The notes under the pieces are model-generated. The model was not told the DNA's origin, made no database searches, and worked only from the letters and a program-made list of their open reading frames with translations. From Luteococcus sp048595755 (lineage in GTDB: Bacteria; Actinomycetota; Actinomycetes; Propionibacteriales; Propionibacteriaceae), in the NCBI RefSeq assembly GCF_048595755.1, contig NZ_CP184360.1, forward strand, positions 868,001 to 932,000: 64,000 nt of DNA, read 5' to 3'. The translations under genes and the position numbers were made by a program. Shown here in pieces: positions 51,321 to 62,589 of the stretch (the stretch's first letter is position 1; each line of letters opens with the position of its first letter).

Positions 51321-52481
51321 GTGAAGATCCGTCTGGAACGCGATGTGATGGCCGAGGCCGTGGCCTGGGCCGCCCGTAGCCTGCCGAGCCGACCCAGCGT
51401 CCCGATCCTTGCCGGTCTGCTGCTCAAGACCACCGACGAGGGCATCACCATGTCGAGCTTCGACTATGAGACCTCGGCGCAGATCAACGTGGCTGCCGAC
51501 GTGCTGGAGTCCGGTGAGGCCTTGGTCTCCGGACGCCTGCTGGCCGACATCGCCCGTAGCCTTCCCAACAAGCCGGTCGAGCTGACCAGCGACGAGTCGC
51601 GCATGGAGCTGGTATGCGGTTCGGCGCGCTTCACCCTGCAGACCCTGCCAGTGAACGACTACCCCTCGCTGCCGGAGATGCCGGCCGCCACCGGAATGGT
51701 GGAGAGCGAGGACTTCGCCAAGGCCGTCAGCCAGGTCGTGGTGGCCGCCGGACGCGACGAGCTGCTTCCCGTCTTCACCGGTGTCCGTGTGGAGATCGAG
51801 GGTGAGACGCTGTCGCTGCTGGCCACCGACCGCTACCGCATGGCCCTCAAGGAACTCACCTGGCAGCCCAGCAACTCGCAGGCCTCCGGTGCGGCCCTGG
51901 TGCCCGCCAAGGTGCTCAGCGAGACCGCCAAGAGCATGGGTGCCGGTGAGAACATCACCATGAGCCTGTCCAATGCCTCGGCCGGCGATGGTCTCATCGG
52001 CTTCGAGGGCGAGGGCCACGGCGGCACCCGCCAGATCACCACCCGGCTGCTCGACGGTGAGTTCCCCAAGGTCCGCCACCTGATGAACGTGCAGGCCGCC
52101 GTCTCGGTGCGCGTGAACACCGCCGAGCTGATCAGTGCCGTCAAGCGCGTGGCACTGGTGGCCGAGCGCAACACGCCCCTGCGGATGATGATCGGCGACG
52201 GGCACGTCGCCCTCGAGGCTGCCACCGGCGACCAGGCACAGGCCTCGGAGGCCATCGAGGCCGTCGTCGAGAACCACGGTGGCGGCGAGCTGGCCCTCAC
52301 GGCGGCCGGTTTCAATCCCCACTACCTCTCGGATGCGCTGAATGCGGTCGACACGCCCTATGTGCACTTTGCCTTCACCGCGCCGGGCAAGCCCTGTCTG
52401 GTGACCGGCCTGTCGGACCTGGATTCCGATCCGCTGCCCGACTACAAGCACGTGATCATGCTGATGCGCCTGCCCAACTGA
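51321..52481 (+). CDS. dnaN: DNA polymerase III subunit beta (sliding clamp)
   Basis: A 386-residue ring-forming clamp. MKIRLERDVMAEAVAWAARS, RPSVPILAGLLLKTTDEGI and the C-terminal HVIMLMRLPN (the family ends in -MPxR/LxN types) match DnaN across three clamp domains. GTG 51321 has AAGGGGA at 7 bases. First gene to the right of oriC; a strong terminator follows. Confidence 0.97.
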   Translation: MKIRLERDVMAEAVAWAARSLPSRPSVPILAGLLLKTTDEGITMSSFDYETSAQINVAADVLESGEALVSGRLLADIARSLPNKPVELTSDESRMELVCGSARFTLQTLPVNDYPSLPEMPAATGMVESEDFAKAVSQVVVAAGRDELLPVFTGVRVEIEGETLSLLATDRYRMALKELTWQPSNSQASGAALVPAKVLSETAKSMGAGENITMSLSNASAGDGLIGFEGEGHGGTRQITTRLLDGEFPKVRHLMNVQAAVSVRVNTAELISAVKRVALVAERNTPLRMMIGDGHVALEAATGDQAQASEAIEAVVENHGGGELALTAAGFNPHYLSDALNAVDTPYVHFAFTAPGKPCLVTGLSDLDSDPLPDYKHVIMLMRLPN

Positions 52482-52496
52482 CGCCCGACCAACCGC

Positions 52497-52534
52497 CTCG
52501 GCGGGGCCGATTCCCAGGAATCGGCCCCGCCGAG
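52497..52534 (+). terminator. Terminator hairpin after dnaN
   Basis: CTCGGCGGGGCCGATTCC pairs with GGAATCGGCCCCGCCGAG (18 bp arms, 2-base centre), 15 bp after the dnaN stop. Confidence 0.8.
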
Positions 52535-52661
52535 TGTCATGTTCGCCGCTTCGAAACGCTGGCAGCGGAAATGGGTCCGGGTCTGCTCCACGGCGCGGCG
52601 TCGATCCCTACGCTGGGGAGTGCACGGTGCGACTCCTCGCACCAGGGTGAAAGGAAGCAGC

Positions 52662-53588
52662 ATGCAGATCGGACTCGTCGGGCTGGGCAAGATGGGCGGC
52701 AACATGCGGGAGCGGATTCGTCGCGCTGGCCACACCGTCGTCGGCTACGACCGCAATCCCGAGGTCAGTGATTCGGCCAGCTTGCAGGACATGGTCGACC
52801 AGCTCACCCAGAGCCCCAAGGTGGTCTGGGTGATGCTGCCGGTGCAGGTGGTGGACGAGACCATCGCGCAGCTGGCCGAGATGCTCAGCCCCGGTGACAT
52901 CGTCATCGACGGTGGCAACTCGAAGTGGACCAATGACGAGCGCCATGCCGAGCAGCTCAAGGCCAAGGGCATCGGCTTCATCGACGCGGGAGTCTCCGGT
53001 GGAGTGTGGGGGCTGGACAACGGCTATGCGCTGATGGTGGGCGGTGAGGCTGCCGACGTCGCCACGGTGCAGCCGATCTTCGATGCACTCAAGCCGGAAG
53101 GCGACTACGGGTTCGTGCATGCCGGCGACCATGGGGCCGGCCACTTCGCCAAGATGGTCCACAACGGCATCGAGTACGCCATCATGCAGGCCTATGCCGA
53201 AGGGTGGGAGCTGCTGGAGACCGCCGGTGAGGTGACCGACGTCCCCGCGGTCTTCGAGAGTTGGAAGGAGGGCACGGTCATCCGCTCCTGGCTGCTCGAC
53301 CTGACCGTCGACGCCCTCAAGAAGGATCCCCACCTGGACAAGATCGACGACATCGCCGAGGACTCCGGAGAGGGGCGCTGGACGGTCAATGCCGCGGTCG
53401 ACCTGGGCGTCCCGGTGCCGACGATCGCGGCCAGCCTGTTCGCCCGCTTCGTGAGCCAGCAGGAGGACAAGCCGGCCATGAAGATGATCGCCGCCATGCG
53501 CAATGAGTTCGGCGGGCATGCGGTGGTCGCCGCGAAGCCGGATGGCACCCTGGCCCCGGGCGAGGGTGGCAATCCCAAGGGACACTGA
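52662..53588 (+). CDS. gnd: 6-phosphogluconate dehydrogenase, decarboxylating, short (GntZ-like) type
   Basis: A 308-residue oxidoreductase converting 6-phosphogluconate to ribulose 5-phosphate. MQIGLVGLGKMGGNMRERIR is the NAD(P) domain; VIDGGNSKWTNDERHAEQL and FIDAGVSGGVWGLDNGYALM (the family signature), HAGDHGAGHFAKMVHNGIEY contains the catalytic lysine. At about 300 residues it is the short GntZ/YqeC class, often NAD-dependent. ATG 52662 has AAAGGAAG upstream. It lies between dnaN and recF as in many actinobacteria. Confidence 0.93.
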   Translation: MQIGLVGLGKMGGNMRERIRRAGHTVVGYDRNPEVSDSASLQDMVDQLTQSPKVVWVMLPVQVVDETIAQLAEMLSPGDIVIDGGNSKWTNDERHAEQLKAKGIGFIDAGVSGGVWGLDNGYALMVGGEAADVATVQPIFDALKPEGDYGFVHAGDHGAGHFAKMVHNGIEYAIMQAYAEGWELLETAGEVTDVPAVFESWKEGTVIRSWLLDLTVDALKKDPHLDKIDDIAEDSGEGRWTVNAAVDLGVPVPTIAASLFARFVSQQEDKPAMKMIAAMRNEFGGHAVVAAKPDGTLAPGEGGNPKGH

Positions 53589-53614
53589 CCCGGATCCCCA
53601 CGCCCGGGGAGATC

Positions 53615-53646
53615 AAGGCGTCAGGGGACCAAGGCGTCAGGGGACC
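53615..53646 (+). repeat. Perfect tandem 16-bp repeat before the gnd palindrome
   Basis: AAGGCGTCAGGGGACC occurs twice head to tail (53615-53630, 53631-53646), the second running into the left arm of the 40-bp palindrome. Confidence 0.7.
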
Positions 53647-53679
53647 AAGATCGTTCCACGTGGAACGATCTTGGTCCCC
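53640..53679. terminator. 40-bp perfect palindrome with a central parS-like site
   Basis: Two 20-base halves are exact reverse complements (left half begins GGGGACCAAGATCG). The middle 14 bp, GTTCCACGTGGAAC (53653-53666), is a ParB-site variant. It lies about 50 bp after gnd and 120 bp before recF, so it may be both terminator and fifth parS. Confidence 0.75.
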
Positions 53680-53799
53680 TATCCATGCCACCGGGCACCG
53701 GCTGCGCTTGTCGGTGATGTTGGTGCAGACTGCGGCCGAGACGGCCGGACTGAGGCAGGGCCGGGGCCGCCGTCGGTGGCGACCAGTAGATTGGAGGGC

Positions 53800-55089
53800 A
53801 TGTTCGTCCACCACCTCAACCTCACCGACTGGCGTTGCTATGGCACCGCCGACGTGGAGCTGGGCCCGGGCGTGACGATCTTCGTCGGCCAGAACGGCCA
53901 AGGAAAGACCAATCTGGTGGAGGCCGTCGAATACCTCTCGAGCATGTCCTCGCACCGGGTGAGCAGTGAGGCTCCCCTGGTCAAGGCCGGGCAGCCGCAG
54001 GCCATCGTGCGCGGCCGGGTGCAGGCCGCCAGCGATGACCCCCGCCAATTGCTGTTGGAGATCGAGGTCAATCCCGGCAAGGCGAACCGGTCCCGGATCA
54101 ATCGCAATGCGCTGCCCCGGGCCCGGGAGATCTGCGGTGTGTTGCGCACGGTGGTCTTCAGCCCCGAGGACCTGGCCATCGTCAAGGGCGACCCGAGCGA
54201 CCGTCGTCGCTTCCTGGACCAGATCGTCATCACCCGCTGGCCACGCATGGCCGGCGTCAAGGCCGACTACGACAAGGCCCTCAAGCAGCGCAACACCCTG
54301 TTGAAGTCCTTGGCCAAGCCCGGTGGACGCCCCGACGAGTACGCCCTGTCGACCCTCGACGTCTGGGACGAGCAGGTGGCCCGCATCGGCAGCGAGCTGC
54401 TGCACGCCCGGCTGGACACCATCACCGACCTGATGCCGCACGTCAGCCGGGCCTATGAGGAGATCGCGCCCACCAACAATGTCGCCGCGGCCGAGTACAA
54501 GACCAGTCTGGACATCGTTCCCGGACCTGCCGACGAAGCCGGACGAGAATTCCTGGAGCGGCGGCTGCGTGAGGCGATGCAGGAGCGTCGTCGTGAGGAG
54601 CTGGCCCGCGGGGTGAGCCTGGTGGGGCCGCATCGCGACGACCTGACGCTGTCGATCGGTGCGCTGCCGGCCAAGGGTTATGCCAGCCATGGCGAGTGCT
54701 GGAGTCTGGCACTGTCGCTGCGGCTGGGAGCCTTCGAGCTGTTGCGGGCCGACGGCATCGAACCGGTCCTGGTGCTCGACGATGTCTTCGCCGAGCTCGA
54801 CTCCACCCGTCGCCTGCGGCTGGCCGAGCATGTCCGCGGCGCCGAGCAGGTCCTGGTGACCGCGGCCGTGGCCACCGATGTGCCCGAACTGTTGACACTG
54901 GATGACCAGGGCCTGCCCACAGGGCGGCGATATCGCGTCTCCGCAGGGACCGTCGTGCCTGCGGATCTTGCGGGTGAACCCCTTCCTGACAAGGCCTTGG
55001 ACGGTGTGAACCAGCTCACTCCACAGCCTGTGGAAAACCCTGTGGAAGAACCGGTGGATGACGACGTCGAGGCTGGGGATGAGCGGTGA
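53800..55089 (+). CDS. recF: DNA replication and repair protein RecF
   Basis: A 429-residue SMC-like ATPase which helps load RecA at gaps. MFVHHLNLTDWRCYGTADVE and FVGQNGQGKTNLVEAVEYLS hold the Walker A; VSLVGPHRDDLTLSIGALPA the mid signature; VLVLDDVFAELDSTRRLRL the Walker B. The last 45 residues are an acidic extension (PVENPVEEPVDDDVEAG). ATG 53800 follows GGAGGG, and TAGATT (53787-53792) ends 7 bases before it. GTGA overlap with dciA. Confidence 0.95.
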   Translation: MFVHHLNLTDWRCYGTADVELGPGVTIFVGQNGQGKTNLVEAVEYLSSMSSHRVSSEAPLVKAGQPQAIVRGRVQAASDDPRQLLLEIEVNPGKANRSRINRNALPRAREICGVLRTVVFSPEDLAIVKGDPSDRRRFLDQIVITRWPRMAGVKADYDKALKQRNTLLKSLAKPGGRPDEYALSTLDVWDEQVARIGSELLHARLDTITDLMPHVSRAYEEIAPTNNVAAAEYKTSLDIVPGPADEAGREFLERRLREAMQERRREELARGVSLVGPHRDDLTLSIGALPAKGYASHGECWSLALSLRLGAFELLRADGIEPVLVLDDVFAELDSTRRLRLAEHVRGAEQVLVTAAVATDVPELLTLDDQGLPTGRRYRVSAGTVVPADLAGEPLPDKALDGVNQLTPQPVENPVEEPVDDDVEAGDER

Positions 55090-55670
55090 GCAACCCTCCG
55101 GAGAACGAGTGGACACACGAATCGGAATCCACAGCGAGCGACGAGGATCGTGATGTCCTGGCGCGCCACGACCCCTTGGGGACCGATCTGGCCAGTCAGG
55201 TGGCCGAGGCGACCCGCTCGCTGTTGCCCCCGCCGCGCGGTATTCGCAAGCCGCGCCCCCGACGCCGTACCTGGGTGGACGGCAACACCCGTTCCGGTGC
55301 CGGACCCGATCCCCGCGACCCGCAGCCACTGGGAGCGGCGCTGGGCAGGGTGATCGAGGAGCGAGGCTGGAAGCGCGAGGTGAACCTGCGTCACCTGCTC
55401 GACCGATGGGATGCACTGGTGGGGCCCACCAATGCGGCCCATTCCCGGCCGGAGGCCTATGTGGACTCGGTCTTGACGGTGCGTTGTGACGCCACGGTGT
55501 GGGCCACCAGCCTGCGCACCTTGGCGCCGAGCCTGGTCGCCGAGCTGAATCGTCAGTTGGGTGACGGAACGGTCACCCGGATCACCGTGCTGGGGCCGAC
55601 CGCTCCGAGCTGGCGGCATGGGCCCCGCACGGTGCGTGACGGCCGGGGACCGCGTGACACCTATGGCTGA
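55086..55670 (+). CDS. dciA: DciA-type (DUF721) replicative-helicase operator protein
   Basis: A 194-residue protein. The first 75 residues are charged and disordered; residues 80-175 are the DUF721 domain (LGAALGRVIEERGWKREVNL, the W-D-A-LVG motif, ATVWATSLRTLAPSLVAELN). DciA homologues act as the ancestral loader of DnaB helicase in bacteria that lack DnaC/DnaI. GTG 55086 overlaps recF by 4 bp. Its place between recF and gyrB is standard for actinobacteria. Confidence 0.88.
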   Translation: MSNPPENEWTHESESTASDEDRDVLARHDPLGTDLASQVAEATRSLLPPPRGIRKPRPRRRTWVDGNTRSGAGPDPRDPQPLGAALGRVIEERGWKREVNLRHLLDRWDALVGPTNAAHSRPEAYVDSVLTVRCDATVWATSLRTLAPSLVAELNRQLGDGTVTRITVLGPTAPSWRHGPRTVRDGRGPRDTYG

Positions 55671-55933
55671 GACCCATGCCGGGCACACCGCATCGATGCT
55701 GAATATCGGGCCACAGGAGCTCTGGAAGCCCCTGGGGCTGCTGGGGGGCTAGGTGAGGGTGCTGGCAGACCCTCCAATCCGGCCTGCAGAGCCGGTCAGG
55801 GGCATTCCTGCATCGCCACACCCCTCCAATGAGGCTGCATTCCGCACCGTGCGGTAGAATTCCTTTGTTGGAGAAATGTCGCCCTGGCCGACAGCGGCCC
55901 GGGCGACACTCATGCGGACAAGGAGCCCCACAG

Positions 55934-57982
55934 GTGAGCGAAAGCACCAGCCCGGAGATCGTGGCGGATGAGGCGATCAATGCCGAGGATGCGCGTCTGG
56001 AAGGTCTGACCGAGGCCGGGGACCACTCGGTGGCCGCCGGCAGCTATGACGCCGGCCAGATCCAGGTCCTGGAGGGCCTGGAGGCGGTGCGCAAGCGCCC
56101 CGGCATGTACATCGGTTCCACCGGTGAGCGCGGCTTACACCATCTGGTTTACGAGATCGTCGACAACGCCGTGGACGAGGCGCTGGCTGGTTACGGCGAC
56201 TCGATCGAGGTGGAGATCCTGCCCGAGGGCGGGATCTCGGTCACCGACCATGGCCGTGGTTTCCCGGTCAAGACCCACCCCACCCACGGTCTGCCGGCCG
56301 TCACCGTCGCCCTCACCGTGCTGCACGCCGGTGGCAAGTTCGGTGATGGTGGCTACAAGGTCTCCGGCGGTCTGCACGGCGTGGGTTCCTCGGTGGTGAA
56401 TGCCCTGTCCAGCCACTTCAAGGTGGAGGTCTGGCGTGACGGCTACCGCTGGCAGCAGGAGTTCAGCCTGGGTGAGCCCGACTACGACCTCAAGCAGTGC
56501 GAACAGAGCGACGAGACGGGAACCAAGGTCACCTTCTGGGCCAGCCCGGACATCTTCGAGACCACGAACTACTCCTACGAGACGCTCTCGACGCGTTTTC
56601 GCGAGATGGCCTTCCTCAACAAGGGCCTGCAGATCAGTATCATCGACCAGCGCCCCGACCACGTCGACGAGGACGGCAAGCAGAACCAGCACGTCTTCCG
56701 TTACGAGGAGGGGCTGGTCGACTACGTCAAGTACATCAACGGCACGCGGGAGCCGATCCACCCCACCGTGATCAATGTCGAGGCCCACATGCCCGAGGCC
56801 GGGATGGGCGTCGAGGTGGCGATGCAGTGGAACACCTCGTACAACACCAGCGTCCACACCTTCGCCAACACCATCAACACCATCGAGGGTGGCACCCACG
56901 AGGAGGGCTTCCGTTCCGCCCTGACCAACACGGTCAACAAGTGGGGCGAGGCCTGGGGAATGATCAAGAAGCGCGAGGACCGCGTCTCGGGTGACGACAT
57001 CCGCGAGGGCCTGACCGCGATCATCTCGATCATGCTCTCCGAGCCGCAGTTCGAGGGCCAGACCAAGACCAAGCTGGGCAACACCGAGGCTCGTTCCTTC
57101 GTGCAGCGCGTGGTCAACGAGAAGCTCGGCGACTGGTTCGAGATGCACCCCGCCGAGGGCAAGGACATCGTCCGCAAGAGCCAGGCCGCGGCCCAGGCCC
57201 GCATCGCCGCGCGCAAGGCCCGCGACATGGCCCGCAACCGCAAGGGTCTGCTGGGCGGCGGTGGCCTGCCCGGCAAGCTGGCCGACTGCTCCAGCAACAA
57301 GCCCGAGGAGTGCGAGGTCTTCATCGTCGAGGGTGACTCCGCCGGCGGTTCCGCCAAGGGCGGCCGTGACCCGCGCACTCAGGCCATCCTGCCGATCCGC
57401 GGCAAGATCCTGAACGTCGAGAAGGCGCGGTTGGACCGGATCCTGCAGAACAAGGAGGTCGAGGCCATCATCAACGCCCTGGGAACGGGCGTCCACGAGG
57501 ACTTCGACATCGACAAGCTGCGCTACCACAAGATCGTGCTGATGGCCGACGCCGACGTCGACGGCGCCCACATCCGTACCCTGCTGCTCACGCTGCTCTT
57601 CCGCTTCATGCCGAAGCTCATCGAGCAGGGCAAGGTCTACCTGGCCCAGCCCCCGCTCTTCCGCCTGCGGTGGACCAATGCCCCGCACGAGCTGGCCTAC
57701 ACCGACGCCGAACGTGACGCACTGCGTGACGCGGGTCTCAAGTCGGGCAAGAAGCTGCCCACGGTCAACCCGATCCAGCGCTACAAGGGTCTGGGTGAGA
57801 TGGATGCCCAGGACCTGTGGGACACCACCATGGATCCCGACGGGCGCATCCTGCTGCAGGTGACCCTGGCCGATGCCGCCATGGCCGACCAGATGTTCTC
57901 GATCCTGATGGGCGAGGACGTGGAACAGCGCCGCAGCTTCATCCAGCGCAATGCCAAGGACGTCCGCTTCCTGGACATCTAG
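55934..57982 (+). CDS. gyrB: DNA gyrase subunit B
   Basis: A 682-residue type II topoisomerase ATPase subunit. VRKRPGMYIGSTGERGLHHL and YEIVDNAVDEALAGYGD form the ATP site; GLPAVTVALTVLHAGGKFGD is the QTK-side motif region; the TOPRIM domain has VEGDSAGGSAKGGRDPRTQA and MADADVDGAHIRTLLLT; it ends FIQRNAKDVRFLDI. GTG 55934 has AAGGAG 10 bases upstream. Upstream 55671-55933 is a 263-bp promoter region. Followed by gyrA after 216 bp, a wider gap than usual because it holds repeats. Confidence 0.97.
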   Translation: MSESTSPEIVADEAINAEDARLEGLTEAGDHSVAAGSYDAGQIQVLEGLEAVRKRPGMYIGSTGERGLHHLVYEIVDNAVDEALAGYGDSIEVEILPEGGISVTDHGRGFPVKTHPTHGLPAVTVALTVLHAGGKFGDGGYKVSGGLHGVGSSVVNALSSHFKVEVWRDGYRWQQEFSLGEPDYDLKQCEQSDETGTKVTFWASPDIFETTNYSYETLSTRFREMAFLNKGLQISIIDQRPDHVDEDGKQNQHVFRYEEGLVDYVKYINGTREPIHPTVINVEAHMPEAGMGVEVAMQWNTSYNTSVHTFANTINTIEGGTHEEGFRSALTNTVNKWGEAWGMIKKREDRVSGDDIREGLTAIISIMLSEPQFEGQTKTKLGNTEARSFVQRVVNEKLGDWFEMHPAEGKDIVRKSQAAAQARIAARKARDMARNRKGLLGGGGLPGKLADCSSNKPEECEVFIVEGDSAGGSAKGGRDPRTQAILPIRGKILNVEKARLDRILQNKEVEAIINALGTGVHEDFDIDKLRYHKIVLMADADVDGAHIRTLLLTLLFRFMPKLIEQGKVYLAQPPLFRLRWTNAPHELAYTDAERDALRDAGLKSGKKLPTVNPIQRYKGLGEMDAQDLWDTTMDPDGRILLQVTLADAAMADQMFSILMGEDVEQRRSFIQRNAKDVRFLDI

Positions 57983-57987
57983 GACAG

Positions 57988-58007
57988 CAAGGGGGACGAC
58001 CCCCTTG
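57988..58007 (+). terminator. Hairpin after gyrB
   Basis: CAAGGGGG pairs with CCCCCTTG around ACGA, 6 bp after the gyrB stop; may reduce read-through into gyrA. Confidence 0.5.
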
Positions 58008-58105
58008 GATCCCCGCGCCGTCGCGCGCACCGGTCCGGCCGCTCGCAAGCTCGCTTCGGGCCTGCGCTCCGGATCGGAAGGGTCCAGGGAAAGCCCTCAC
58101 CGGCG

Positions 58106-58143
58106 GCCGAGCCTGTCGAGGCCCCTCGACAGGCTCGGGGACC
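58106..58143. repeat. Dispersed CCTCGACAGGCTCGG repeat, copies 3 and 4 as an inverted pair
   Basis: GCCGAGCCTGTCGAGG faces CCCTCGACAGGCTCGG, giving a near-perfect inverted repeat of 16-17 bp arms in the gyrB-gyrA gap. The right copy (58122-58143) is identical to the copy at 45317. Confidence 0.7.
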
Positions 58144-58198
58144 GCGGAGGGGCGCCTGATCACAGAACTTCAGCAGTACGTAGTCACAAGGGAAGACA

Positions 58199-60923
<2,725 letters not shown>

Positions 60924-60931
<8 letters not shown>

Positions 60932-61544
60932 TCCGAGCAAGGCCGCCAAGATTGGCGCCCAGTCGGCGCAGGGCGCCCAGGGGGCGGACGACGTCACCGT
61001 CGTCAAGGCCCAGCAGGCCGGCGACGGCGTCGAGCCGAATGAGTCGGCCTGGACCCGTGCCCGCAAGAAGATGGGGGAAGCCTCATCGTCGATGGGTGGC
61101 AAGGTGACCGACCTGCGTTCCAAGACGGCCGAGGCCACCGCCAGTGATGCGGCCGGATCCGCCACCAGCCGACGCACGCGCCGCGCGCGGCTGCGCCTGT
61201 CTCGCGTCGACCCGTGGTCGGTGATGAAGACCGCCTTCCTGTTCACCATGGCCGGGGGCATCATCTTCTTCGTCTCCACTTGGGTGATCTGGGGCGTGAT
61301 CAATGCCTCTGGTGTCTTCGAGTCGGTCAACACCGCAGTCACCGACCTGGTGGCCAGCCCCGGTGCCGAGAGCGCCTTCCGGCTGGAGGACTACGTGAAC
61401 ACCCCCAAGGTGCTGGGCCTGGCCGCGCTGATCTCGGCGATCAACGTGGTGCTGCTCACCGCCCTGGCGACGCTGTTCAGCTTCCTCTACAACTTGGCCG
61501 CCACGGTGATGGGTGGTCTTGAGGTGACCCTCGCGGAGGACTGA
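60924..61544 (+). CDS. DUF3566 transmembrane protein
   Basis: A 206-residue membrane protein; the cytoplasmic N-terminus (about 90 residues) is polar with a basic stretch (SRRTRRARLRLSRVDPWSVM). Two helices, AFLFTMAGGIIFFVSTWVIW and LAALISAINVVLLTALATLF, flank an outer loop; this is the DUF3566 layout found after gyrA throughout Actinobacteria. Role unknown. GTG 60924 overlaps gyrA by 8 bp. Confidence 0.9.
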
Positions 61545-61550
61545 CGGCCT

Positions 61551-61583
61551 CGGCCATCGGGCTCGATTTGTGCTCGATGGCCG
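61551..61583 (+). terminator. Terminator hairpin after the DUF3566 gene
   Basis: CGGCCATCG pairs with CGATGGCCG around a 15-base loop that has a further GCTCG/CGAGC-like pair, just before the tRNA promoter (TAATGT at 61591-61596). Confidence 0.65.
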
Positions 61584-61621
61584 CTGGCTGTAATGTTTCT
61601 CTTCGTCGCGAGAGTGACTGC

Positions 61622-61695
61622 GGGCCTATAGCTCAGACGGTTAGAGCGCTGCCCTGATAAGGCAGAGGTCACTGGTTCAAGTCCAGTTAGGCCCA
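61622..61695 (+). tRNA. tRNA-Ile (GAT)
   Basis: A 74-base cloverleaf: acceptor GGGCCTA pairs with TAGGCCC, the anticodon loop is CTGATAA with GAT anticodon inside CTGCC/GGCAG, and the T loop is GGTTCAAGTCC; A is the discriminator base. CCA is not encoded, as usual in actinobacteria. tRNA-Ile after gyrA-DUF3566 is a standard arrangement; tRNA-Ala often follows but is not here. Confidence 0.97.
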
Positions 61696-61700
61696 CGGAC

Positions 61701-61732
61701 AAGCCCCTTGGTGAAAACCAAGGGGCTTTCTT
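61701..61732 (+). terminator. Terminator after tRNA-Ile
   Basis: AAGCCCCTTGGT pairs with ACCAAGGGGCTT around GAAA, followed by TCTTC. Confidence 0.8.
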
Positions 61733-61855
61733 CGTGCCCATGTGCGTCACTGTCAAGCACCGCCCCCGCTTCTGGTCAGCCCAGCCTTTCCTTGGATGAC
61801 AAGGCGGTTCTCTTGTCGCATGGTGGTCCTGGATGATCCGGTGACAGGAGTCGGC

Positions 61856-62575
61856 ATGGGCAGACAGTCAGGGGGAGCACGCAACCTGCACGACGAGGGC
61901 CATGTGGCAGACCGCCTCAACTGGCTGCGGGCCGCGGTGCTCGGCGCCAACGACGGCATCGTCTCGACCGCCGGTCTGCTGGTGGGGGTGGCCAGCGCCT
62001 CCTCGTCGTCATCGGCCCTGATCGTGGCCGGGATCGCGGGCATCTCGTCGGGCGCCCTGAGCATGGCCGTCGGCGAGTACGTCTCGGTGAGTGCCCAGAG
62101 CGATTCCGAGAAGGCGATGCTGGAGCTGGAGCGTCGGGAACTGGCCGAGATCCCGGAGCAGGAGTGTGACGAGATGGCGCACCTGTTGCGGCAATTGGGG
62201 ATGAGTTCCGTGACGGCGCGGCGAGCGGCCGAGGAGATCCACCAGGGTGACGCACTGCCCGCCCATGCCCAACTGGAGCTGGGAGTCGATCCCGAGGCCA
62301 CCAGCAGCCCCTTCGAGGCGGCCTGGGCCTCCTGCCTCGCCTTCACCATCGGAGGTCTGGTGCCGATGACGGCAGCGCTGCTGGCCCCGGCCCACCTGGT
62401 GGTGCCCGTGGTGATGGGCGGGGTGGTGCTGGCGTTGTTGCTGACCGGTGCACTCTCGGCGAAGCTCGGCAAGGCCCCCGTACCACCGGCGATGTTGCGC
62501 CTGGTGGCAGGGGGCCTGCTGGCGATGGTGATCACCTTCGGGATCGGGCGCCTGTTCGGCACCACCCTGGGCTGA
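61856..62575 (+). CDS. VIT1/CCC1-family iron/manganese transporter
   Basis: A 239-residue membrane protein with five helices. HVADRLNWLRAAVLGANDGI and VSTAGLLVGVASASSSSSAL are the classic first helix; SGALSMAVGEYVSVSAQSDS follows, then a helical metal-binding insert (ERRELAEIPEQECDEMAHLL) rich in Glu and His, and the C-terminal pair. Members move Fe2+ or Mn2+ out of the cytosol. ATG 61856 follows AGGAG; the frame opens further upstream but without a site. Confidence 0.88.
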   Translation: MGRQSGGARNLHDEGHVADRLNWLRAAVLGANDGIVSTAGLLVGVASASSSSSALIVAGIAGISSGALSMAVGEYVSVSAQSDSEKAMLELERRELAEIPEQECDEMAHLLRQLGMSSVTARRAAEEIHQGDALPAHAQLELGVDPEATSSPFEAAWASCLAFTIGGLVPMTAALLAPAHLVVPVVMGGVVLALLLTGALSAKLGKAPVPPAMLRLVAGGLLAMVITFGIGRLFGTTLG

Positions 62576-62589
62576 TCGGGCTGGGTTGA

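Noticed and set aside
55020..55050. CTGTGGAAAACCCTGTGG at the recF 3' end as DnaA boxes
   Set aside because: These are inside the coding sequence and lack the TAA/CAA end of the box; possible weak sites but not supported.
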